DNA from: Thiohalomonas sp963783235
GTDB taxonomy: Bacteria; Pseudomonadota; Gammaproteobacteria; Thiohalomonadales; Thiohalomonadaceae
Direction: 5' to 3'
Assembly (NCBI GenBank): GCA_963783235.1
Contig: CAWAMN010000002.1
Location: forward strand, 186,001 to 250,000
Length of the DNA: 64,000 bases
The notes beneath the pieces were generated by a model, which saw only the letters and a program-made list of their open reading frames with translations, made no database searches and was not told where the DNA came from. The position numbers and the translations under genes were made by a program. Below, piece after piece: positions 6,933 to 15,811 of this stretch; the first letter of the stretch is position 1; every line of letters starts with the position of its first letter.

Positions 6933-9554
6933 CTAGCGCATCGCATTTCGTCGTCGGCGATAGAAGTCCTGGACCCATTCATCGATCTGACCCTCGAGCG
7001 CCTGGCCCGCCCGCAGGCTTCGTAACAGGTCGGGCAGGTTCTCCTCGATATTGATGTTAAATTGCACGCTCCTCCCCTGGAAAAGGTCGGGGTTATTGCC
7101 CAGCAACCGGATCTGGAGATCCAACTGCCCGCTGGGGGCGTAATCGGCACTGGCCTTAAGTGATTCGTAGTGAAAATCGCGAAGGGCTGCAATAGCCAGC
7201 TGCATATTCCGGCTATTCTGGCCCAGTGCCTGACCTTCCTCTCCCGGACGATAGCGGATCACCCCCGACTCGATGGCTGCCACCTGGCCATCGTCCATGG
7301 CAAGGCCCTCTTCGGTCAAACGGACGGGAAGTGTCCCGCTGACCCGGCCGAAACCGTCTACCGGTGCTTTCTCGAGCTCCAGCAATTGGTCCAGGCCTAT
7401 ACGATCGAGCTCCACCTCGAAGCGGTTTACGCGCTGACCGAAGTCGAGCGCAATGGCATCGCTCCGGACCCGGCCCCCGAGCAGTTCGACAGAGGGCCTT
7501 TCCAGCTTCAGCACCGGGGGCGAGTGCGGGCTCACGCGCAACCCCACCCGGCCCTGGAAGTCGCGACTCGGGATCCCGGCGGTCAGCTGTTCGATGGTCA
7601 ACGGAGCCGGCTGGCGGGTACGCAATACACCGTCGGGATCGAACGCCAGCCACGCTTTGGTGACGGCTCCGGAGAACAGAACGTCGCGAAAATAACCGCC
7701 CAGACCCGTTCCCTCCACATCGATTTCACCCGACAGAACCGCCTCCTCTCCCCCGGTCTGCCACTGGAAACGCCCGCCGGCGCCGATTTCGCCCCTGCCC
7801 ACGTCGAAGGGAAACGGCCACGGCTCGTAAAAGCTCGCAAGGGTGTGCACGCCCGGCCTGAGGTTCACTGGGGCCAACTGCCAGTTGGCCGCACCGTTCT
7901 GCTCTTTCAAGTGGTGCATTGCCGAGAACTCCACCGAAAGGCCTGAACCTTGGACAGCGGCGGAAACGACCACCTGTTCGGGGCCCGCCGTGAACCGGCC
8001 CTCGACCGCTAGCGGAGCCAGCTCACCCGTCCCGATAACTCCCCGCAGCGAGTCGGCGGTGAATATACCCGAGCCCTCCCACTGCGCGCCTTTCCCTTGC
8101 AGTTGTCGCAACTCGAGCAGCCACCGCTTGATCGCAACGCGTGTCGCTCCAGATGTCCAATCGGGTGCATCCACTCGCCAGCTGGAAGGCGCCGCCTTCC
8201 AGCCCTCATGACGCCGCCAGGCAATCGTCGCCTCGCCACGAAGGTCGAGTCGCAGGGGCGAATCGGAAGACTCCGTGTAGGGCTCCGGGATGGCGATGTT
8301 CGCCCCCGGCTGCAGCGTCCACCGCAGTTCGCCCGAACTCCAACGCAGGGGCCCGGCCGCCGCGAGCTTGATCGGGGGTTTGTCCTCGCGACGCACGGTT
8401 CCGGTCGCCTGAACCGAGCTCCGGATTTCAAGGTTTTTCCCGAATGTCAGGCTCGTCTGCGAAAGGCTCGCGTTTGCCGAGAGGCGTTCGGCGACTCCTT
8501 CGAGGGTCACGACGACTGCGCCTTGGCCGGTGATCGCCGGCGAGCCCTGCTGCCCATCCGCACCGAATGGCATCCGCCCTTCAGCGCGGAACGATTGGGG
8601 GAAAGTGACGCTGAACCGTTGTGAGCCGGGGCCCTCGCTCTCGATGCGCCCGTCTTCTGCAACCGTCACCGCCACAGTTTTCCGGGTGATGCGAGCTTTC
8701 CCTTTCAGCTCGGCTCTCCAGGCGGTCGGTCCCTGGAGCGCGATAGCGGTGCGGTACTCTCCCTCAAAACCGTTATCCCCTACCCTTCCGTCCAGCAGAA
8801 TCCGGCCACGGCCCCGCCAATCACCGGGCATTTCCCACCAGGGTTTCAATGCCGTACGCAACGACTGCGCCGAGCCCTCCAAAACGGCATCGGCTTCCAG
8901 GCCGGCATCGGCCCTGCTGAGGTGCAGTTGCGCCCAGGGAGCCGACAAATCACCGGGTGCAGAGAGCCGAAGCGCCAGATCTCCCTCCTGCCACCCGGCA
9001 ATCAGCACGGCCCTCTCTGCACCGGCGCCACCGATGGTTGTTCGACCGCTGAGGCCATCGCCGGTCGCCGTCCACTCTCCCGCCAGGTTGAGTGTAGGTT
9101 TCTCCGGTAACTCGATTCTTAACGCCTTGATGTTCAGCGTCCTGAAGGGCAGAACCGGCAGGGGCGGCAGCGTCTCCGGGAGACGCCCCCCACCGGTGTC
9201 CTCGCCCCTTGGCACCGCGATGCTCCCCTTCTCAATGCGGATGGTATTTACGCGGCCCTCCAGCACGCCGGACAGCCCATAGCTCACATCGATAGGGCCG
9301 AGGGATACCGGCGCCTGATCCCAGGTGAAGCGAACACGCCCGATACGCAACCGGTCCAGTCCGATGTAGCTGACTTCAACATGGGGGTCGGAAACACCGC
9401 GGCTGCCGAGCAGGTGCTCTGCCAGCCACGCAGTCAGGCTCGGCAGCGAGAGATAGAGAAGCGTTGCGCCCACGGCCAAGGCAAACAGGAGCCTTGCGGC
9501 GATTTTCAACGCCTTGTTCAAGGACGTACTCTGGACGGCTTTTGGGGATTCCAT
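6933..9554 (-). CDS. ydbH: YdbH, AsmA-like intermembrane phospholipid transport protein
   Basis: 873 aa, close to the E. coli length of 879. One N-terminal TM helix (about 15-37) is followed by a very long beta-strand repeat region with many alternating hydrophobic positions, as in the AsmA/TamB/YhdP bridge proteins. The C-terminus (NNPDLFQGRSVQFNINIEEN, then LPDLLRSLRAGQALEG) is typical of YdbH. It should form a hydrophobic groove across the periplasm, anchored in the inner membrane and finished by YnbE. It is the first gene of the ydbH-ynbE-ydbL operon. Confidence 0.94.
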   Translation of the reverse strand: MESPKAVQSTSLNKALKIAARLLFALAVGATLLYLSLPSLTAWLAEHLLGSRGVSDPHVEVSYIGLDRLRIGRVRFTWDQAPVSLGPIDVSYGLSGVLEGRVNTIRIEKGSIAVPRGEDTGGGRLPETLPPLPVLPFRTLNIKALRIELPEKPTLNLAGEWTATGDGLSGRTTIGGAGAERAVLIAGWQEGDLALRLSAPGDLSAPWAQLHLSRADAGLEADAVLEGSAQSLRTALKPWWEMPGDWRGRGRILLDGRVGDNGFEGEYRTAIALQGPTAWRAELKGKARITRKTVAVTVAEDGRIESEGPGSQRFSVTFPQSFRAEGRMPFGADGQQGSPAITGQGAVVVTLEGVAERLSANASLSQTSLTFGKNLEIRSSVQATGTVRREDKPPIKLAAAGPLRWSSGELRWTLQPGANIAIPEPYTESSDSPLRLDLRGEATIAWRRHEGWKAAPSSWRVDAPDWTSGATRVAIKRWLLELRQLQGKGAQWEGSGIFTADSLRGVIGTGELAPLAVEGRFTAGPEQVVVSAAVQGSGLSVEFSAMHHLKEQNGAANWQLAPVNLRPGVHTLASFYEPWPFPFDVGRGEIGAGGRFQWQTGGEEAVLSGEIDVEGTGLGGYFRDVLFSGAVTKAWLAFDPDGVLRTRQPAPLTIEQLTAGIPSRDFQGRVGLRVSPHSPPVLKLERPSVELLGGRVRSDAIALDFGQRVNRFEVELDRIGLDQLLELEKAPVDGFGRVSGTLPVRLTEEGLAMDDGQVAAIESGVIRYRPGEEGQALGQNSRNMQLAIAALRDFHYESLKASADYAPSGQLDLQIRLLGNNPDLFQGRSVQFNINIEENLPDLLRSLRAGQALEGQIDEWVQDFYRRRRNAMR

Positions 9555-9561
9555 ACGAAAC

Positions 9562-9583
9562 AGGGCGCCCGAAGGCGCCCCTT
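9562..9583 (-). terminator. GC hairpin between cytochrome b561 and ydbH
   Basis: The palindrome AGGGCGCC-CGAA-GGCGCCCCT lies just after the cytochrome b561 stop codon on the minus strand. It is followed there by TGTTTCG, a weak U-tract. It probably separates the cytochrome gene from ydbH. Confidence 0.55.
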
Positions 9584-9589
9584 GTCGTC

Positions 9590-10135
9590 CTACAGCATGC
9601 GCGCCAATATGTCCGAGGGGCCTCCCCGGTCGGTCAGCCGATGCTTGAGGGCGCCGAGTATGTGCAAAGCGACAACCGCCAGAATGGAGTAAGCGAGAAT
9701 GGCGTGCGCTTCGTGGGCGAACCCCGCAAGCCCTTCACTCTCGCCGATGAGCGCCGGCATGGTGAACAGCCCGAAAAACGGCACCGGATAACCCGCTGCG
9801 GTCGACATCACATAGCCACTCATCGGCACCAGCAGCATCAACACATAGAGCAGTGCCCGCATGCTCAGCGTCAACTGGCGCTCTTTGGTCGCAAAAGCGG
9901 CGGGTAACTCAGGGGCGGGACTCACCTTCAGCCAGGCAAACCGAATGACCAGCAAAAGCACCGAGAGCACGCCCACGGACTTGTGCAGGTTATAGATATT
10001 GCGACGGGCCGGGTCCTCTTCGGCGAGTCCGGTCATGTACCAGCCCACCACGATCAGGGCGATGATAATGGCCGCACTGAGCCAATGAACCGAGCGGGAA
10101 AGCACACCGTAGCGGTCGGTGCTGTTATTGAGCAT
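9590..10135 (-). CDS. cybB: Cytochrome b561
   Basis: 181 aa with four TM helices. Haem-ligand histidines are expected in RSVHWL (TM1), NLHKSVG (TM2) and the later FAHEAHAIL and ALHILGALKH segments, the arrangement of the diheme CybB family. These inner-membrane proteins pass electrons between the quinone pool and periplasmic acceptors such as superoxide. The start at 10135 has AAAAGGAG at ideal distance. It is a single gene. Confidence 0.9.
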   Translation of the reverse strand: MLNNSTDRYGVLSRSVHWLSAAIIIALIVVGWYMTGLAEEDPARRNIYNLHKSVGVLSVLLLVIRFAWLKVSPAPELPAAFATKERQLTLSMRALLYVLMLLVPMSGYVMSTAAGYPVPFFGLFTMPALIGESEGLAGFAHEAHAILAYSILAVVALHILGALKHRLTDRGGPSDILARML

Positions 10136-10323
10136 ATAGCGTCTCCTTTTCATGTTCCCACGAGGACGAGCCGGTAGCCCGCCGTCGAGTGAGGGTAATT
10201 GGGGTATCAACCAAGCGTATTATCACTCTTAATCGCCTGCGTGTGGACCCGGAACCGCGGGTAGACCCGCAAGCGACGACACGGGACAATTCCCCCGGCG
10301 CACCCCAACCGGTAGTCCTGTAA

Positions 10324-10701
10324 ATGAGCGAGAGCACCACGACGATCAGCGAACTGATCGGTCGGGTCAAGAAAGATGCCCGGATTGGAGGCATTCGCCT
10401 GCCCACCCTACCCGATGTCGCCGTAAAGGTTCGTCGGATGCTGGAGAGCGAAGATCACGATATCGGCCAGATCGTCCGCATCGTACAGCTTGACCCCTCA
10501 CTGACGGCACGGTTGCTGCAGGTAGCCAACAGCCCCCGCTACCTTGGTACCCGTTCGGTCGCCAATGTCCGCGACGCGATCGCACGCCTCGGCATGCGGA
10601 CAACCCGCAGCCTTTTTGTCCTGAACAAATGGGGCCCCTTCGGGTCTACACCAACGACCCCGGCTATGAATTCAATGCGAGTAACCCCCTCATGTCGCTG
10701 A
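10324..10701 (+). pseudogene. Truncated HDOD-domain protein
   Basis: Residues 1-98 match the N-terminal half of an HDOD signalling domain: LPTLPDVAVKVRRML, then LDPSLTARLLQVANSPRY and VRDAIARLGMRTTRSLFVLN. HDOD domains normally need about 200 residues. Here similarity stops near 10625 and about 25 unrelated codons lead to a stop at 10701, overlapping the start of the downstream oxidoreductase gene. No other frame continues the domain, so this is a real truncation rather than a single frameshift. Probably non-functional, or a short leader frame for the operon. Confidence 0.7.
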
Positions 10702-11276
10702 TTGAAATCCGCATTCACGGAAGGGGCGGTCAAGGCAACGTCGTTGCCGCGAACCTGCTTGCCATGGCGGCCTTCGAGGAGGGCCGCTACGGTCAGGCGT
10801 TCCCCAACTTCGGAGCCGAACGGCGCGGAGCCCCCGTGATTGCCTTTGTTCGTATCGCTGACCGGCCGATTCAACGTCGCTGCCAGGTCCGGGAACCCGG
10901 CTACCTGATCATCCAGGATGACGCCCTGCTCCATGTCCCCGGCGTTCTTGACGGCGTTCAACCCGGCGGTGGCGTGTTGATCAATTCGGTCCATGCCCCC
11001 GACGCGTTGACGGTGCGTGATGATCTCGAGGTCATCACGCTACCGGCCACCAGCCTCGCCAAGGAGTTTATCGGGCGACCGGTGCCCAACACCGCCCTGC
11101 TCGCCGGCTTTCTCTCCCTTACGGGGCTGTTTCCGACCGAGGCGCTGATCAAGGTGCTTGGCCACAAATTCAAGGGCGAAGTACTGGAAAAAAACTCGGC
11201 GCTGATCCGCGAGGTCGCCGGCCGCGTCCCTGCAGGCCAATGGAAGAAGGAGACACAGCATGCAGAAAGCACGTGA
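10692..11276 (+). CDS. 2-oxoacid:acceptor oxidoreductase, gamma subunit
   Basis: 194 aa. The N-terminal IHGRGGQGNVVAANLLAMAA and QAFPNFGAERRGAPVIAFVRI motifs define the gamma (PorG/KorC) subunit of pyruvate or 2-oxoacid ferredoxin oxidoreductases. The start at 10692 was chosen because the family match begins there; no good ribosome site is visible, so translation may be coupled to the frame upstream. It overlaps the alpha subunit by 17 bp. It is part of a four-gene operon with the alpha and beta subunits and a ferredoxin-linked flavoprotein. Confidence 0.9.
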   Translation: MSLIEIRIHGRGGQGNVVAANLLAMAAFEEGRYGQAFPNFGAERRGAPVIAFVRIADRPIQRRCQVREPGYLIIQDDALLHVPGVLDGVQPGGGVLINSVHAPDALTVRDDLEVITLPATSLAKEFIGRPVPNTALLAGFLSLTGLFPTEALIKVLGHKFKGEVLEKNSALIREVAGRVPAGQWKKETQHAEST

Positions 11277-12432
11277 AGGCTCTCAGGCGATAGCCGAGGC
11301 TGTGTCCCTCTGCCGCCCCCAAGTGGTAGCCGCCTACCCCATTACGCCGCAGACCCATATCGTTGAAAACATCTCCGGTCTGGTGGCCAACGGGGCACTG
11401 CGGTGCGAATTCATCTCGGTGGAAAGCGAATTTTCCGCCGCCTCTGTGGTACTCGGTGCCGCCGCGGCGGGATCGCGCACCTACACGGCGACCGCCTCCC
11501 AGGGGCTCCTGCTGATGCTGGAGGTCCTCTATAACATCGCCGGCATGCGTATCCCGGTGGTGATGACCTGCGCCAACCGCGCGGTGTCGGCGCCGCTGTC
11601 GATCTGGAACGACCAACAGGACTCCATGGCCGCGCGGGACTCAGGCTGGATACAGCTCTACTGCGCCGACAACCAGGAGGCGGTGGACACCACCATCCAG
11701 GCCTACCGCATCGCCGAGAGATGCGAGCTGCCGGTGATGGTCTGCATGGACGGCTTTACGCTCACCCATACCCTGGAGGCGATCGATGTGCCGGTTCAGG
11801 CGCAGGTGGATGAATACCTCCCGCCCTACAAATTCAGCCGACCGCTCGACCCGACCCGTCCCATCAGCATGGGAACGCTGCTTGCGCCCGACTACTACCC
11901 CGAGGCCCGCCACTCCCACCATCAGGCGCTGATCAACGCAGAAGCGGTGATTCGTGAGGCTGATGAAAAATGGGAGTCGGTCACCGGCCGCTCCACGGGG
12001 GGCCTGCTCACCGTGGAAGGACCCGGGGAGGCGCGGATCGGGATTCTTACGCTGGGCTCGGTTCTGGGCACATTGCGAGAAGCGGCGGAAATCTTCGAAG
12101 AGCAGCCGCCGGCCCGCTTCATCAAGCTGCGCAGCTACCGACCGTTTCCGGTAGAGGCCCTGAAAGAGGCCGCTGCCGGACTGACGGATCTGGTGGTGCT
12201 GGAGCGCGCCCTCTCCCCGGGCGGCGGCGGCATCGTCGGACCGGAGGTGCGGGCGGCGCTGAGCGAAATGGATCAGCCGCCGCGGGTGCATAACGTCGCC
12301 ATGGGGCTCGGCGGACGCGACATCCCGCTGGAGGCCTACCCCCGACTGCTCGCACTGGCGCAGGAGCCGCAACCGATCCGGTTCAGCGTCTTCGATGCCG
12401 ACCTGGAAAAACTGCCGGAAGAGGACCGCTAG
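11260..12432 (+). CDS. porA: 2-oxoacid:acceptor oxidoreductase, alpha subunit
   Basis: 390 aa. EGSQAIAEAVSLCRPQVVAAYPITPQ at the N-terminus is the pyrimidine-binding domain signature of PorA-type alpha subunits, and residues 70-100 (TATASQGLLLMLEVLYNIAG) are also typical. The C-terminal domain II (from about 250) matches the transketolase-C-like part. With gamma and beta it forms the CoA- and TPP-dependent enzyme interconverting pyruvate (or another 2-oxoacid) with acyl-CoA and CO2 using ferredoxin. Pyruvate as substrate is inferred; 2-oxoglutarate-type relatives cannot be excluded. Confidence 0.9.
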   Translation: MQKAREGSQAIAEAVSLCRPQVVAAYPITPQTHIVENISGLVANGALRCEFISVESEFSAASVVLGAAAAGSRTYTATASQGLLLMLEVLYNIAGMRIPVVMTCANRAVSAPLSIWNDQQDSMAARDSGWIQLYCADNQEAVDTTIQAYRIAERCELPVMVCMDGFTLTHTLEAIDVPVQAQVDEYLPPYKFSRPLDPTRPISMGTLLAPDYYPEARHSHHQALINAEAVIREADEKWESVTGRSTGGLLTVEGPGEARIGILTLGSVLGTLREAAEIFEEQPPARFIKLRSYRPFPVEALKEAAAGLTDLVVLERALSPGGGGIVGPEVRAALSEMDQPPRVHNVAMGLGGRDIPLEAYPRLLALAQEPQPIRFSVFDADLEKLPEEDR

Positions 12433-12441
12433 GGAAGATTT

Positions 12442-12552
12442 GGCCACAGAGATCACAGAGAAAGTGAAAGCCGTTGTAACTATTGGCGGAGAGTTCGTCA
12501 TCGGACCGATGGCAAACCTGACAATCAATCACTCTCTGCCCTCTGTGGCAAA
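12442..12552. repeat. Palindromic CACAGAG-type element between alpha and beta genes
   Basis: Left arm GGCCACAGAGATCACAGAG (from 12442) and right arm CTCTGCCCTCTGTGGCAAA (to about 12552) are inverted copies at the ends of a 111-bp spacer. It belongs to the same family as the elements at 32367, 34171, 35359, 36708 and 40243. It sits inside an operon whose other junctions are short or overlapping. Confidence 0.75.
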
Positions 12553-12575
12553 CATTAACGGTGACGGATAAAACC

Positions 12576-13568
12576 ATGAACCAGGAAACCGAAGTTCCCG
12601 TTTCGCAACTGCGTAAAAAGCAGCCGCGTTTTTCCGCTATCGAAGCCGGGCACCGCGCCTGTCTGGGCTGCGGCCAGGCCTTGGCCGTGCGATTGGTGAC
12701 CGAAGCCACCGGCCCCGATATCGCCGTCGCCAATGCCACCGGCTGTCTGGAGATCTTTACCACGCCCTGGCCTGAATCCTCGTGGCGGGTGCCCTGGATC
12801 CATTCCCTGTTCGAAAATACCGGCGCCATCGCTTCCGGCATGGAGGCGGCCCTGAAGGCCCAGGGCAAGAGCACCAAAGTGCTCGCCTTCGGGGGCGACG
12901 GAGGGACCTTCGACATCGGTTTCCAGGCCCTCTCCGGCATGCTGGAGCGCGACCATAATGTCCTCTACGTCTGCTATGACAACGAGGCCTACATGAACAC
13001 CGGGGTCCAGCGCTCCGGCTCCACCCCCCATGCGGCCATGACCAATACCTCGCCGCCGGGGAAGGAGCGCATGGGCAAACGTCACCTGAAAAAAGATGTG
13101 ATCAACATCGTCGCCTCGCACCATATTCCCTACGCGGCGACGGCCTCGGTGGCCTATCCCTCCGACTTGAGAAAAAAGGTACGCCGGGCGCTCGCCATCG
13201 AAGGACCGACCTTTCTCCAAATACACGCGCCCTGCCCGCTGGGCTGGGGTCACGACGGTTCCAAGAGCATCGAGATCGCGCGCATGGCCGTGGAGAGCGG
13301 ACTCTACCCGCTGGTGGAACTCGAGCGCGGAGAACTGACGGGGGTGATGCCAATTCGCAAGCAAATCCCGGTGACCGATTATCTGAAGGCACAACAGCGC
13401 TTTCGGCACCTGTTTGCCAAGGAAAACCGGGCGGAGGAGGAGTTGCAGCACCTGCAGGCGCTGGCCGACCACAATATCGAGGTCTATGGGCTCAAGGCCA
13501 CCGCCGACGATCTGCGCGATACGTCCGGGTCCGATACCGTGCGCCGTGGCGGCGTCCGCTGGGCGTAG
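12576..13568 (+). CDS. porB: 2-oxoacid:acceptor oxidoreductase, beta subunit (TPP-binding)
   Basis: 330 aa. HRACLGCGQALAVRLV provides the cluster-ligand cysteines found in PorB. GGDGGTFDIGFQALSG with the later NEAYMNTGVQRSG forms the TPP-Mg binding motif (GDG...N). The ATG at 12576 is preferred; a GTG at 12561 is in frame. It follows the palindromic element in the alpha-beta gap. It supplies the thiamine diphosphate site and the electron exit of the complex. Confidence 0.92.
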   Translation: MNQETEVPVSQLRKKQPRFSAIEAGHRACLGCGQALAVRLVTEATGPDIAVANATGCLEIFTTPWPESSWRVPWIHSLFENTGAIASGMEAALKAQGKSTKVLAFGGDGGTFDIGFQALSGMLERDHNVLYVCYDNEAYMNTGVQRSGSTPHAAMTNTSPPGKERMGKRHLKKDVINIVASHHIPYAATASVAYPSDLRKKVRRALAIEGPTFLQIHAPCPLGWGHDGSKSIEIARMAVESGLYPLVELERGELTGVMPIRKQIPVTDYLKAQQRFRHLFAKENRAEEELQHLQALADHNIEVYGLKATADDLRDTSGSDTVRRGGVRWA

Positions 13569-13627
13569 GTCAGTGGCGAGTCGCGAGGGGCCAGTGGCGA
13601 GGAGGCGCGCGGGATGTCTCTTTGTCG

Positions 13628-13690
13628 GTGGGAGCGGCATGCAGCCGCGCTGCCGTTGCCGGTTCACTGCGGCTGCATGCCAGCGCCCAC
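13628..13690. repeat. REP-like palindrome
   Basis: Inverted arms GTGGGAGCGGCATGCAGCCG (from 13628) and GCGGCTGCATGCCAGCGCCCAC (to 13690). The arm sequence GTGGGAGCGGCAT is shared with the tandem array at 40-392. It lies between the beta-subunit gene and the flavoprotein gene, inside the operon. Confidence 0.7.
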
Positions 13691-13780
13691 AAGGAAATCG
13701 ACCTTGACCTGGAAGGAAAACAGAAGGGTCTTGGCGCTCATTGCGCCTTCGCGGTAAATGCTTTCCAACGGAGAGTGGAG

Positions 13781-15472
13781 ATGACGATCCTGACACGGGG
13801 TGCCTATGCCGAACCGGGCACCACATTGAACTACAAGACGGGCACCTGGCGTGTGCAGCGACCGCTGCATGTGCATGGCAGTGCGCCGTGTCACTCGGTC
13901 TGTCCGGCGGGTGAGGATGCCCAGGCCTATCTGGCCAAGATCGAGGAAGGCGACCTCCGCAGCGCCTGGCAGGTACTGGTGCGCGCAAATCCCATGCCGG
14001 CGACCACCGGCCGGGTCTGCCACCACCCCTGTGAGCAGTCCTGCAATCGCGGCCAGTACGACGAGCCGATAGCGATTCACCATGTCGAGCGCTATCTCGG
14101 TGACGAGGCCATCAAGCGGGGCTGGGACTACCCGGTGGCGAAGCCGGGTGCCAGCGCACCACGCGTGGCGGTGGTCGGGGCCGGCCCCGCGGGCATCGCC
14201 GCGGCCTATCACCTGCTTGCCTTCGGCTACAACGTTACGATTTTCGATGAATTGCCGGTGGCGGGTGGGACATTGCGCACCGCGCTGCCCCCCTACCGCC
14301 TGCCTCGCGAAACGCTGGATACCGAAATCGATCGCATCCTCGCGCTCGGCATCGAATTTCGCGGCCATACCCGCCTGGGGCGGGATATCTCACTGGAGCA
14401 ACTGAGGCGGGATTACCGGGCCGTGTTCCTCGGCCCCGGACGGATGAAGGGCCGCGAGTGGAGCATCGACGGTGTGACCCCGCGCGACCTTCATTTTGGC
14501 ATTGACCTGTTGCGTGACTGGATCTCGGTGGGGACCGTGCCTACCCCCAACAGTGTGGCCATTATCGGCGGCGGCAATACGGCGGTCGACCTCTCACGCA
14601 TCCTCAAACGCGCCGGTGTCGCCGACGTGCATCTGATCACCCACCAGTCACTCCCCGGCGAAGCCGATCCTCGCGACTGCATGACCGCGATCAGCCGTGA
14701 AGTGCAGCAAGCGCTGGAGGAGAAGGTGGATATCCACCCCAACCGGGGCATACGCCGGTTGATCCTGCGCGGCGAACGTGTCGTGGGGGTGGAGATGGTA
14801 CGCATGAAAAAGCTGGACCGGGGCAATGGTCGGCTGGAACGCGTCGCCTTCGAGGGCACGGAGACCGTTCTCCATGTCGACCAGGTGATCCCGGCCATCG
14901 GCCAGGAGGTGGACCCGGAGGGCATGGAGACGCTGCTCGGTGATGCCCGCGACTTCGCCGTCGATACCTGGGGTGTCCTTGAAAACCACGAAGGGATCTT
15001 CATTGGCGGCGATGCCCGCCAGGGCAGTTCGGGGACGGTTTCAGGTGCGTTGGGTGACGGCCGTCGGGCGGCACTGGCGATCGGGCGCTACCTGCGTAGT
15101 GAACCGAATCCGGAGCGCGAAGTCTATGGACCCAGAGTCGAACTCTCGCGGCTCAACCTCAACTATTTCGAGCACAATCCGCGCCCGCGTGAACGGGTGC
15201 TGCCGGTGAACGAACGGCAGGGCGACACGGAGATTGAGCAGGGCCTCAGTCACGACCAGGTCGTGTACGAGTCCCGCCGCTGTTTCTCCTGCGGCAACTG
15301 TCTCGCCTGCGATAACTGCTGGACGCTGTGCCCCGATGCAGCCGTGCTCAAGACGCAGGACGTCGCCTCTGACGGTTCGCACTACGTCTTCGATTACGAT
15401 TACTGCAAGGGCTGCGGTCTCTGCGCCAACGAGTGCCCCAGCGGTTTCATCGCGACACAGGACGAGACCTGA
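13781..15472 (+). CDS. GltD-like NAD(P)-binding oxidoreductase with C-terminal 2x[4Fe-4S]
   Basis: 563 aa from the ATG at 13781 (GGAG upstream). N-terminal cysteines (CHSVCPAGED, CHHPCEQSCNRG, residues about 33-90) match the Fe-S region of glutamate-synthase small-subunit relatives. VAVVGAGPAGIAAAY (about 128-142) is the FAD dinucleotide motif and AIIGGGNTAVD the NAD(P) motif. The last 70 residues carry two ferredoxin-type clusters (CFSCGNCLACDNCWTLCP and CKGCGLCANECP). It probably links NAD(P)H to the ferredoxin-dependent oxidoreductase encoded just upstream, acting as its delta/ferredoxin partner. Confidence 0.9.
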   Translation: MTILTRGAYAEPGTTLNYKTGTWRVQRPLHVHGSAPCHSVCPAGEDAQAYLAKIEEGDLRSAWQVLVRANPMPATTGRVCHHPCEQSCNRGQYDEPIAIHHVERYLGDEAIKRGWDYPVAKPGASAPRVAVVGAGPAGIAAAYHLLAFGYNVTIFDELPVAGGTLRTALPPYRLPRETLDTEIDRILALGIEFRGHTRLGRDISLEQLRRDYRAVFLGPGRMKGREWSIDGVTPRDLHFGIDLLRDWISVGTVPTPNSVAIIGGGNTAVDLSRILKRAGVADVHLITHQSLPGEADPRDCMTAISREVQQALEEKVDIHPNRGIRRLILRGERVVGVEMVRMKKLDRGNGRLERVAFEGTETVLHVDQVIPAIGQEVDPEGMETLLGDARDFAVDTWGVLENHEGIFIGGDARQGSSGTVSGALGDGRRAALAIGRYLRSEPNPEREVYGPRVELSRLNLNYFEHNPRPRERVLPVNERQGDTEIEQGLSHDQVVYESRRCFSCGNCLACDNCWTLCPDAAVLKTQDVASDGSHYVFDYDYCKGCGLCANECPSGFIATQDET

Positions 15473-15493
15473 CGCGCTTCAGTCGCCGACCAA

Positions 15494-15524
15494 GGAAAAG
15501 GCCGCAGTCGCGGCCTTTTCCTTT
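15494..15524 (+). terminator. Intrinsic terminator after the oxidoreductase operon
   Basis: Perfect 12-bp stem GGAAAAGGCCGC / GCGGCCTTTTCC with loop AGTC, followed by TTTC, 22 bp after the flavoprotein stop. The A-rich left side would also let it work on the other strand. Confidence 0.85.
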
Positions 15525-15721
15525 CTGGGAAAAAGACCAGCTCTGAACGGGTCCAGCCTTTCATTCAACAGCCCGCCCCGAAGGCTCACTCCTGAGCGAA
15601 GCAGGTAAGGGAAATCACTACCCGCAAAAACACGAGGTTCTACGGGGTTCACTTTGTCCATGCGGGGGAAATACCCCATGCCCTTCGGCAGCAACATGGC
15701 CTAGCTTTCCGGTTAGAGTCG

Positions 15722-15736
15722 TAGCACAGGGATTGC
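15722..15736 (+). promoter_or_regulatory. Sigma-54-like promoter of the PEP-CTERM gene
   Basis: TAGCACAGGGATTGC matches the -24/-12 consensus TGGCAC-N5-TTGC with correct spacing and one mismatch (A for G in the -24 GG). It lies 76 bp before the PEP-CTERM start. PEP-CTERM genes are known to be controlled by RpoN with the PrsK/PrsR pair in several proteobacteria, which makes the match meaningful. The rest of 15525-15811 shows no gene. Confidence 0.55.
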
Positions 15737-15811
15737 GTGGCTTTTTACAAGGCATCTGTCTCCAGCGGAGACAGGCTGATGCGGTTTAACAAGGATGAAG
15801 GAGTCAGGGAG

